Assembly: GCA_023231105.1 (NCBI GenBank)
Contig: JALNWB010000079.1
Coordinates: 1-17,251, forward strand
Length of the DNA stretch: 17,251 bases
From: Ignavibacteriaceae bacterium
GTDB lineage: Bacteria > Bacteroidota > Ignavibacteria > Ignavibacteriales > Ignavibacteriaceae
Reading direction: 5' to 3'
In this document: positions 8,201 to 15,400 of the stretch, in pieces
Position numbering within the stretch: position 1 is the first letter of the stretch
Layout of the letters: each line of letters opens with the position of its first letter
Notes under the pieces: generated by a model
Told to the model about the DNA's origin: nothing
Database searches by the model: none
Seen by the model: the letters and a program-made list of their open reading frames with translations, nothing else
Program-made: the position numbers and the translations under genes

Positions 8201-8384
8201 TCTGTGGATAGTGCGTATGCAAAAAAATTGCTGCTCCTAACAATACAAATAATAGCGCAGTACTTGGTGCCATCGGTATCATACCGGAACCAAAATTAGT
8301 TAGAAACTGAATGCCCAGAATCCATCCAAGCATGGCAAACAATCCAATGCAAGCGGCAAGTAATCCGAAAAGTTCAACCAACAT
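5121..8384 (-). CDS. Multi-TM, Cache-like, double-PAS sensor histidine kinase with a 3' frameshift (kinase B)
   Basis: This is an inner-membrane histidine kinase. Numbered from the ATG at 8384, six hydrophobic helices lie between about residues 3 and 200 (LFGLLAACIGLFAMLGWILG first). A seventh helix near 216-238 starts a roughly 270-residue extracytoplasmic Cache-like sensor ending SPWSLVARMDIAEIYEPL. Helix 8 is near 509-529. PAS domains follow at about 550-663 and 675-793 (NIRDITKRK, VEDITQRK), then HisKA with His825 (IIAHDLKSPF) and the ATPase domain (RNLLSN 938-943, DSGIGI 972-977, GTEGEKSTGLGL 996-1007). After Ile1021 one base is missing compared with kinases A and C. The frame as read adds 66 unrelated residues and stops at 5121, inside the next gene. 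Restoring the base gives ...WVESQQNVGSTFYFTIPKSTG and a stop at 5257, about 1042 aa. The open frame reaches back to 8555, but that part is a shadow of kinase A. A GTG at 8423 is an alternative start. Confidence 0.82.
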   Translation of the reverse strand: MLVELFGLLAACIGLFAMLGWILGIQFLTNFGSGMIPMAPSTALLFVLLGAAIFLHTHYPQKKIVYNIGITVSVASILASLLLFFFSFTNPYPKIEHLGFSITDTFGNVPIGHMSPLTAVCFVLTGSSLLLALLANAKPKRTLASFWLASLLIIVSVILLSEYLFETPLLYGSNIIPPALTTSLAFLFLGIALIIFTAVQYGWYSRIIEVLNMRTSVVLVLVFVILSVGILTIGYFYFQNYQNQYRKENERQLSLVADMKVSELVRWRHERIIDGSFFYRNYEFSNIVKRYFNNPNDLNAKNQIESLMWHVYDTGEYDALFLSDKKYVKKIVVSKGQESTTSFLSQKSIDSVNTGKVILEDFYYNDKLKKVYLKVLVPIFQEKDDSNIIGIVELRINPEEYLYPYIQKWPTLSKTAETLLLRRDGNNVLFLNGLRFQKNTPLALRSPLTNKKMPAVQAALGYEGMMEGIDYRGIPVLAAIRTIPGSPWSLVARMDIAEIYEPLKEKLWETILLICALLISAGAVIGFMLRNQRIRFYREKHEAAEKLITSELRYRRLFESAKDGVLILDAETGVIVDVNPFLIEMLGYSHEQFLGKTLWEIGFFKDVGTNRDNFLELQQKEYIRYEDLPLKTVDGHQINVEFVSNVYLVDHKKVIQCNIRDITKRKQAEEDLKESENRFRAIFEQAAVGVALLNTKTGQFVRINQKYCDFVGYAMQEMLQKSFLDITFDQDVQTNIDEITQFIEADNREFSYEKRYVHKNGNILWGNLTISPLWKSGEKPETYYHIAIVEDITQRKREELIIQQQNNQLQELNATKDKFLSIIAHDLKSPFQGFLGLTEAMAEGGDDFSKEEMAVFSKEMNKNANNLFKLLQNLLEWAQMQNGTIDFNPEEISLSEIISQNIDLINKRSEQKGIDIIFDVTKNQKVFADEAMLNSVLRNLLSNAVKFTSKGGRVIININETENELIEISIKDSGIGISEEIRKKLFMIGEKVRREGTEGEKSTGLGLLLCKEFVEKNGGKIGWKVSKMLAVLFILQFLRVLARRIFYEENIFALCSCDFITTGKRRFRGKIDFHSTTAKCHFNILTG
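5254..5258 (-). promoter_or_regulatory. Ribosome binding site AGGAG for the outer-membrane protein
   Basis: On the minus strand AGGAG ends 8 nt before the ATG at 5245. Its first two bases are also the last two of the TAG at 5259-5257, which would end kinase B if its frameshift were corrected. This stop/ribosome-site overlap suggests translational coupling and supports 5257 as the ancestral end of kinase B. Confidence 0.7.
5319..5327 (-). other. Single-base deletion (frameshift) near the 3' end of kinase B
   Basis: The plus strand here reads CCCAATTTTCCCGCC, where kinases A and C have CCCAAATTTTTCCGCC. The homologous segment from GTACTGCCAA to the end of TTTGCAAAG is 70 nt in B (5291-5360) but 71 nt in C (2827-2897) and A (8456-8526). 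The shifted tail GWKVSKMLAVLFILQF equals the out-of-frame reading of kinase A's end, KVSKMLAVHFILQF, which shows it is not a genuine protein segment. Sequencing error or a true mutation are both possible. Confidence 0.85.
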
Positions 8385-8409
8385 TGTCGGTTTCTGATTT
8401 TCTTGTGCG

Positions 8410-11400
8410 TTATTTGGTTTCACTATTATTTTTCTCGGGAACTGTAAAATAAAATGTACTGCCAACATTTTGCTGACTTTCAGCCCAAATTTTTCCGCCA
8501 TGTTTTTCAACGAATTCTTTACAAAGCAATAAACCCAGACCAGTGCTTGGCTCACCTTCTGTTCCTTTCGAACTCACTTTCTCATTCATCTTAAATAAAC
8601 GACTGACATTTTTTTCTTTCATTCCGACACCGGTATCGCTCACAGAAATTTCCACCATTTCATTTTCTGTTTTTTTCCCTCTTACAACAATTTTCCCTTC
8701 TCTGGATGAGAATTTTACCGAATTGGATAAAAGATTTCTGAGGACAGTATTTATCATTCTTTCATCTGCGTTAGCTTTAAGGGAGCCAGGAATTTCATTC
8801 GAAATAGTAATTCCTTTTTGTTCAGCCCTTTGCTGTATTGTGTCGATACTTTGTGAGACTATATCGCTCAAATTAAGCTCTTGCGGTGTAAAACTTATTG
8901 AACCTTTTTGCATTTGCGCCCATTCCAATAAATTTTCAATCAACTTATAGAGGTTAGTCGCCTGTTCGTGCATGTTTTTGCTGAATTCCATTAATTCATC
9001 TGTAGAGAAATTTTCAACACCCTCTATCAGCATTTCCGTAACGCCTAAAAATCCGGTGAAAGGGCTTCTTAAATCATGAGCAATGATTGAAAAGAATTTA
9101 TCCTTTTCAGCAATAATTCTAGAAAGTTGTTCATTGCTTTTTGTAATTTCTTCTTCTGCACGTTTGCGTTCGGTGATGTCGTGATTTAAACCTACTATAC
9201 CGATTATCTCCCCTTGTGCATCCCGCAACGGCACTTTTGATCCCAACAGCCAATTGACATGCCCATCTTTATCAATCAATTTGCCTTCAATATCAATTAC
9301 GGATTTGCCTGATTGTAAAACGGTTTCATCTTCTTTCTTAAATTCTTTTTCTACCCGCTCGGGAAATAACTCAGCATCGGTTTTCCCAAGAACTTCATCT
9401 TCAGAGTTCTTACCAGAAATCTGAACTTCCTTTGGATTGGCAAGAATTTTTCTTCCATTAATATCTTTTACATAAATAGCATCCGGAATTAAATCAATGA
9501 TTGTTCGCAGCAAAGTTTTTTCATTTGAAAGCGCTTCTTCAGCTCTTTTACGGTTGGTGATATTGCGACCAATACCGATAATGCCTATGATATTTCCTTT
9601 TTCATCTATCAAAGGAAGTTTTGAAGTGAGCAGCCACTGCTTTTGCCCATTTTCATCAAGTAGATATTCTTCTCTATCAAGCACCGGTTTACCTGTTTGC
9701 ATTACCGCCTGATCGTCTGCAAAGAATCCTTCTGCAATTTCTTTTGGATACAAATCAAAGTCTGTCTTGCCTAAAATTTCCGCTTCTGTTTTTGCTCCTG
9801 AATAATGTAATTCGGTTTTATTGGCGAGTGTCTTGCGGCAGTTTGTGTCCTTGCAATAAATTGAATCGGGGATATTATCAATCATTGTGCGTAGTAATAA
9901 CCTTTCATTCCTTAAATCTTCTTCTACGCGTTTGCGTTCTATAACAACAGCAATTTGGCTTCCAACAGCATCGAGAAATTTAATATCGCGTTCTGTATAG
10001 ACGTTCTCTTCTTCGTAGTGTTGAAGAACTAAAACGCCGATTATCCGGGACGGAGTTCGTAACGGGACTCCTAACCATGACGGAGAATTTGAACCAACTA
10101 ACTCCACTTCGTTTTGCTCAACGAGCCGATCAAATAATTCTTGTGTAAGCAGCAATGGTTTGCCGGTGCGGAATACATAAGCAGTACAACTTTTCTCCAT
10201 TGCCACCGGTTCAGGAGTGATATCGAATTTATCTACAAAATATGGAAAACTAAAGAGCCCTGTAGTTTGATCATGAAGTGCAACGAAACAATTTTCCGCA
10301 TAAATTGCTTTCTTGAGAGAATTATGTATCAACTTCAGCAGTTCATCGAGATTAGTATTGGCGGTAATGCTGCGTGTAATTTCGTAAATTACCTGGCGTT
10401 CTAATTCCGTTCGTTTCCGCTTTGTGATATCATGCGCAACTATTTGCACAGCAGGTTTATTATGATAAGTAGTGGCTACAGAAGATACTTCCGCTTCTAC
10501 AAAACTGCCATCCAGGCGGCTCAAACGTTCTTCGATAATTGGAGTAGTTTGTCCTGATTTTAATACTTCCAATATCCTGTCTTTAACCATATCGCGGTCG
10601 TCCGGATGCACCAGATCAAGCGCAGCTTTACCAAGTAAATCGTTAGGATTTGATGCCCCGTACAATTTTAATGCTGTCGAGTTGGCATAAACAATTTTCC
10701 CTTCACAATGAACTATAATAGCATCGGGTGAAATTTCTACAAGCTGCCGGTATCGTTCTTCAGATTCACGTATGGCTTCATCCAAGGCTCGTTTTTCTTG
10801 CCATTGTTTCGCTTCTTCTTCCGCTCTAATTTTCAAACGGTTACTGCGGAAAACATAAAATGCTGCGCCTGTGAGCGCAAAAGTAATTATCGCAAAAAGA
10901 GCTAATGTTTGAGTAAGATCAGCATCTACAAAACTCGTTACTTCATCAAGGGGTATATTTACAACAATTTTCCATGAAATATTTTTGTAGTTGAGTGATG
11001 TAAAGCTTGATAGTTTCTGCGGCTTATCTTTAAGTTGATATTCAGTTGTCCCCGATGTTTTAGCAAGAATAGTTTCAACATATTTAAATGAATGATGGCA
11101 TTCGAGGCATGATTCATCCTGGTGATGCATATTAAACATAAGCATTTCCGGATGCTCGGGTTGATACAACACTGTCCCGTCACTATCCAAAATCCATGCT
11201 CGCTCTTGAGTTTTTTGTAAACTATCAACTTGGAAGAATGAAGTTAGAATATTCTCCAAATCGACAACGGCAGAAACTACGCCAACAATTTTATCGGCAG
11301 AATTAGATTCACTATATATTGGAGCTGCAATTAGAACGCGAAGAGTTGGTTCTTTATCGAGTGGTGAAAAAACTATCGGTACTTCGGTAGTAATAAGTTG

Positions 11401-11811
11401 CTTCCCTTTATTTTCTCTTCGTGTTCCCCACTTGTAAAATTGAGCATCATCCTGTTTAAGAGAAACAGCTTCTTTTAAGGTAGAGTAAATGATCGTTCCT
11501 TTTTCGTTATAAACACTAATTGATTGGATGTGTTCCTTTTTTAAATTCTCAAAGTATTCTTGAATGGTGACGGCAATTTGGTTTATGTTATTATTTTTTA
11601 GGGGCGCTAAGGAAGAAAGTTTTTCTACGGTTTGTGTTTCATTTTGCAAACATGTTTCTAGTTCTTTTTCCAGCTGTTTCGTTGTAAGCAACTGTTGTGC
11701 TTGAAACCTTTCTACTACTTCTTTTTTTGTGGAATAATGAAGTCTAAAGAGTAAAATAAATGAAAGGATAAAGATGCCGACAAAGAACGTCAGAAGGAGT
11801 TTTGATTTCAT
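8410..11811 (-). CDS. Heme-c-motif Cache-like sensor histidine kinase with PAS-GAF-PAS-PAS (kinase A)
   Basis: This 1133-aa inner-membrane histidine kinase is the first gene of the minus-strand block. Transmembrane helix 1 is at about 5-23 and helix 2 at about 300-321. The periplasmic region between them looks like a double-Cache sensor (SISVYNEKGTIIYS, then RAWILDSDGTVLYQ) and contains CLECH at 235-239, flanked by His229, His230 and His240: a c-type heme site with possible axial ligands. In the cytoplasm come PAS1 (about 347-465, VAHDITKRKR), a GAF domain (about 470-628), PAS2 (635-755) and PAS3 (763-885). The last two are near copies of each other. HisKA has His912 (IIAHDLRSPF); the ATPase domain has RNLLSN 1025-1030, DTGVGM 1059-1064 and GTEGEPSTGLGL 1083-1094. 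There is no receiver domain. The ATG at 11811 gives a short MKSK leader before helix 1; no good Shine-Dalgarno precedes it. Kinase B starts about 25 nt after its stop. Ligand and target are unknown; heme is inferred. Confidence 0.92.
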   Translation of the reverse strand: MKSKLLLTFFVGIFILSFILLFRLHYSTKKEVVERFQAQQLLTTKQLEKELETCLQNETQTVEKLSSLAPLKNNNINQIAVTIQEYFENLKKEHIQSISVYNEKGTIIYSTLKEAVSLKQDDAQFYKWGTRRENKGKQLITTEVPIVFSPLDKEPTLRVLIAAPIYSESNSADKIVGVVSAVVDLENILTSFFQVDSLQKTQERAWILDSDGTVLYQPEHPEMLMFNMHHQDESCLECHHSFKYVETILAKTSGTTEYQLKDKPQKLSSFTSLNYKNISWKIVVNIPLDEVTSFVDADLTQTLALFAIITFALTGAAFYVFRSNRLKIRAEEEAKQWQEKRALDEAIRESEERYRQLVEISPDAIIVHCEGKIVYANSTALKLYGASNPNDLLGKAALDLVHPDDRDMVKDRILEVLKSGQTTPIIEERLSRLDGSFVEAEVSSVATTYHNKPAVQIVAHDITKRKRTELERQVIYEITRSITANTNLDELLKLIHNSLKKAIYAENCFVALHDQTTGLFSFPYFVDKFDITPEPVAMEKSCTAYVFRTGKPLLLTQELFDRLVEQNEVELVGSNSPSWLGVPLRTPSRIIGVLVLQHYEEENVYTERDIKFLDAVGSQIAVVIERKRVEEDLRNERLLLRTMIDNIPDSIYCKDTNCRKTLANKTELHYSGAKTEAEILGKTDFDLYPKEIAEGFFADDQAVMQTGKPVLDREEYLLDENGQKQWLLTSKLPLIDEKGNIIGIIGIGRNITNRKRAEEALSNEKTLLRTIIDLIPDAIYVKDINGRKILANPKEVQISGKNSEDEVLGKTDAELFPERVEKEFKKEDETVLQSGKSVIDIEGKLIDKDGHVNWLLGSKVPLRDAQGEIIGIVGLNHDITERKRAEEEITKSNEQLSRIIAEKDKFFSIIAHDLRSPFTGFLGVTEMLIEGVENFSTDELMEFSKNMHEQATNLYKLIENLLEWAQMQKGSISFTPQELNLSDIVSQSIDTIQQRAEQKGITISNEIPGSLKANADERMINTVLRNLLSNSVKFSSREGKIVVRGKKTENEMVEISVSDTGVGMKEKNVSRLFKMNEKVSSKGTEGEPSTGLGLLLCKEFVEKHGGKIWAESQQNVGSTFYFTVPEKNNSETK

Positions 11812-12464
11812 AGTCGTTTTTAAAATTGTTTGGAGGGATAAAAATAATTTGGCTAAGATAAGGATTTATGGTAGTAGTAATTTTCAAAAAATAAAGAAGC
11901 GGATCTATCATATTAAAGTCTCTTTTTTTGTCTAAACTTGCTTTTAAGCTCATCGGTTTAATTAAAAAGAGTATTAGAAAATTCAGGACAAAAAAATATT
12001 TGCTATTTAGGTTGAACACTTTTGCGGTTTCCAAAAAGATTAATTCATATGTACTCAACTTAACAAATTATTTACTTGTAAAACAAAAGGGAGGTACGCT
12101 TTGATATGAGAGCCCTCCGTAAAATTATTTCCGGATGATTATTGGAATAGATGAAATGTTGAAACTTTCCTATCGAAAGGTTGACAATTTTATTTTTAAT
12201 TAATAAGTCATATTACGCCGGATTCGTTCACTTATTGTTAAAATAGTGCAAAATCGTAGCGCAGACTTAAGTCTGCGTTACAGAATTTAAAACCGAATTA
12301 TATTTGCATAATGTGAATTAATAAATCTGATCTTAGTTTGCTTTGCTCTTTTTAAAGCCAATAAGAACGAGAGATTCGCAAAGACAAATATTGGAATTTT
12401 TCAAAAGTCTTTTAAATAAATCCAGCTGTCTTTTTTTGTTTTCTCTTTTGCATCGCCGCTTCTA
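11812..12464. other. 653-bp AT-rich intergenic region, likely holding the promoter of the kinase A-B-barrel-C block
   Basis: I see no convincing gene. The one longer minus-strand frame (12058-11744) runs into the kinase A start and has low-complexity Lys/Ile/Phe/Asn composition. The region must contain the promoter of the four-gene block and the 3' end of the hybrid-kinase transcript, but I found no clear Bacteroidota -7 (TAnnTTTG) element. Visible structures are a 26-bp palindrome (12256-12281) and weak stems: GGAGG/CCTCC (12090-12094 and 12114-12118) and AACTTTC/GAAAGGTT with a bulge near 12163-12182. Confidence 0.5.
12256..12281. repeat. 26-bp near-perfect palindrome in the intergenic region
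   Basis: The sequence reads GTAGCGCAGACTT then AAGTCTGCGTTAC. The arms are perfectly complementary except for one G/T pair (12259/12278). It starts GTAG/C and ends TTAC, much like the GTAG...CTAC ends of the palindrome in the methylase gene at 2260-2287. On the minus strand it is followed by a T-rich stretch (GATTTTGCACTATTTT), so it might also end transcription of the hybrid kinase, whose stop is about 184 nt upstream. Confidence 0.7.
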
Positions 12465-15400
12465 TTACACAGAAACATATTTCGCTATTTTATCAAACAG
12501 TAATTGGAAAGAGTATGGTTTAGCAATATAATCGTCGCAGCCTGCCGTTAAAGCATTTCTCCAGTCTTCTGTATATGCGTGAGCTGTAACGGCTATTACC
12601 GGAATATGGGAATATTCTTTTGTCGCTTTTAATTCATGGGTTAATTCTAATCCATCCTTATCTCCGTTGATGGAGATATCCATCAAGATTAGATCAACGT
12701 TATTATCTTTGAGCACTTCATAAACTTCTTCGGCTGATTCGGCAAGAAGCGATTTGTATTTTTTGTCGAGGACTCTTCTTAAGACATCTTGGTTGAGTGC
12801 ATCATCTTCAACAATCAATATTACCGCATCTTTTTTCAGCTCTGTTCGGCTTACCGTTGCAGAACTTCTTCCAATCATGTTGAGTTGGTCAGTTTCCGGA
12901 CGTTCCCCTTTGCTGAATTCAACTGTAAACGTTGTCCCTTCTCCTTTTTTACTTGCCACCGACAAAACCGCTTTGTTGAGCTCAAAATATTTCTTTGTTA
13001 ATGCAAGCCCAAGTCCCACGCCTTCATACGATCTTCCGTACCCCATTTCCTCTTGTCGGTAAGGCTCAAAGAGATGTTCTAAATATTCCTCGCCAATACC
13101 TATTCCGGTATCTTTTATCTCGAACAAAACTCCATTGTTATCCTTTGGAAAAAGAGTAACTTTTACGAATCCTTTCTTAGTGTATTTGACAGCGTTGTCT
13201 ATCAAATTGTAAATAGCTTGAGTTATTGAATACTCATCACCAATTATTTTGGCTTCTCCGCACCGGTTATCGAATATCAATTCGAGATTTTTCTCTTCCG
13301 CAGCATCTTTGTTCTGGTTGATTATATGCTCACATATTTCAAGAAGATTTATTTCTTTGAGGATAACCGAAAACTCACCGGTTTGCAAACGTGAATAATT
13401 TAAGATCATATCTACCGTTCGAATAATGCGTTGTGACGAGCTATCAATTCCCGTGAACAACGATTCGTCTTCTTTTTCCACGTACCGGGCATAGTTTTCT
13501 TTTATAAGGCTTGACAATCCTAATATCCCGTTCAAAGGTGTTCGGATTTCGTGCGACATATTATTGATAAATGCGTCTTTAAGTTTGTTTGCTGATTCAG
13601 CTTTTTCTTTTGATTCGATCAATTCGGATTCCATTTTTTTTCGGACGGTTATATCGTGGGTTACGACAAGCAGATAAGGTACATTTTGCATCTCGATTAT
13701 TTTCCCCGACATGATTGCATCGATTATATGTCCGTCTTTCATTTTCAATTGTGTTTCGATAGTTGCACTTCCATTTTCAGATGCAAGCATTCCGCCAAAA
13801 ACTTCGCTCTCTTCGGGATGAACCCAGAAATCCAGGTCGATATATGATTTATCCAGGACTTCTTCAAACGTATATCCCGATAGATACGTAAACATATCAT
13901 TGACGGCAATATATTTCCCATCCGGCAGTGTACATAGACTTATTGCATCAGGTGAAAGATTGAACAGCTGCGAAAATTTCTCTTCCGAACGACGAAGTTC
14001 ATTTTCCATTTCCTTACGTTGGGTAATATCAGTTAAAATTCCGAGTGAGCCAATTGCTGTCCCTTTCTCATCAAACCATGGATATGAACGGTCGGCAAGC
14101 CACTTAAAACTATCGTGCTTAGTCTTTATTAAATAGTCAGCGCTAAATTCATAAACAAGCTTTTCACGATTGGCTTTTAATTCTTCATTTTTTATTTCTT
14201 TGCCGCCAGTTCCCTCAATTTTTACAACAAGAGACGCAAATCCAATTTTGTTTATGTCGTCAGGGCTGTACCCTGTCAATTTTTCGATAGCTGGATTGAT
14301 ATAATCATACTTCATAGCATCACTATATTTTAGCCTGTAAAGGACTGCGTTGGTTTTGTCTGCAATAAGTCTGAAACGTTCTTCGCTTTCTCGCAATGCT
14401 TTCTCTGCACGTTTTCTTTCGGTAATGTCTTGGGCAACACCAATGAGTCCCAAAGGTTTGCCGTCTTTATCGTTTATAACTGTTGTAGAAAGATAAATCG
14501 GGAATTCACTTCCGTCTTTTCTTTTATTCCACAATTCACCGGTCCATCCTCCGAGTATTGTGGCTGGCAAAATTTCTTTGGTTAATTCCGGGGGGTTGTT
14601 TGGTGAACGGGCTATCGTCATATTTTTCCCAATTAATTCATTCTCGCTGTAGCCATAAGTTTTCAAAAATGATTCGTTCACAAAAAGAATTTTGTCTTCC
14701 ATATCAGTAATACTAACGCATTCATTAACACTTCTTAAAGAGTGAGCAAGCATTACAATTTCTTCTTCTGCGCGTTTACGCTCGGAGATATCTAATGAAA
14801 GGACAAAAATCCCTTCCGGTACAGGTTGAACACTTAAAAAAAACCAGTTCACTGTTCCGTTACTAAATGTAAATGAGGATTCAAATTGTAGAGATACGCG
14901 TTCTTCCATACAGTGTTTGTATCCGGCAAATAACTCCGACTTTTCAACTCCCGGATACATTTCAATCATAGTCTTCCCGATAAGGTCTTCACGTTTCTGA
15001 AGACCATGTTTTGCCGCTGATTCGTTTACATAAAGATATTTCCAGTCGAAACCGATTAGCATACAACCTTCCAACATATTATCAAGTGTATCGCGATAAC
15101 GTTTCTCACTTGCTTTAAGTTCTTCATCTGCACGTTCAAGTTCAGTTATATCGCGCGCGGCGGCGAAGATGCCTTGAATCTCTCCTTTCTCATTTTTATA
15201 GACTGTTGCGTTGTATAGCACATCAGTTGTCTTTCCTAAAATGTGCCGAATTGTGAGAGGATAATCTCTAACCAAGCTTTCTGCCAGTACCTTCTCATAT
15301 ACCTCTTTGGCTTTCTCAGGCTCTGTAAAATAATTTGAAAAGTCATCGCTGATGAGTAGTTCGCGAGAGACTCCGGTTACGATTTCAGTCGCTTCATTCA

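Noticed and set aside
2827..8526. Repeated segments as insertion sequence or transposon ends
   Set aside because: They are the coding sequence of homologous ATPase domains in the same orientation. No transposase or target-site duplications are seen.
8385..8555. N-terminal extension of kinase B to a Met at 8555
   Set aside because: These 57 residues are the out-of-frame reading of kinase A's ATPase end (KVSKMLAVHFILQF equals shifted SQQNVGSTFYFT). The first sensible start, before the first hydrophobic helix, is the ATG at 8384 or the GTG at 8423.
11744..12058. 104-residue minus-strand reading frame overlapping the kinase A start
   Set aside because: It overlaps the kinase A coding start out of frame, has low-complexity Ile/Phe/Lys/Asn composition from AT-rich DNA, and shows no recognisable domain or ribosome binding site.
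12181..12209. TTGACA followed by an AT-rich spacer, resembling a plus-strand sigma-70 promoter
   Set aside because: There is no plausible -10 at 17 bp, no plus-strand gene follows, and both flanking genes are on the minus strand.
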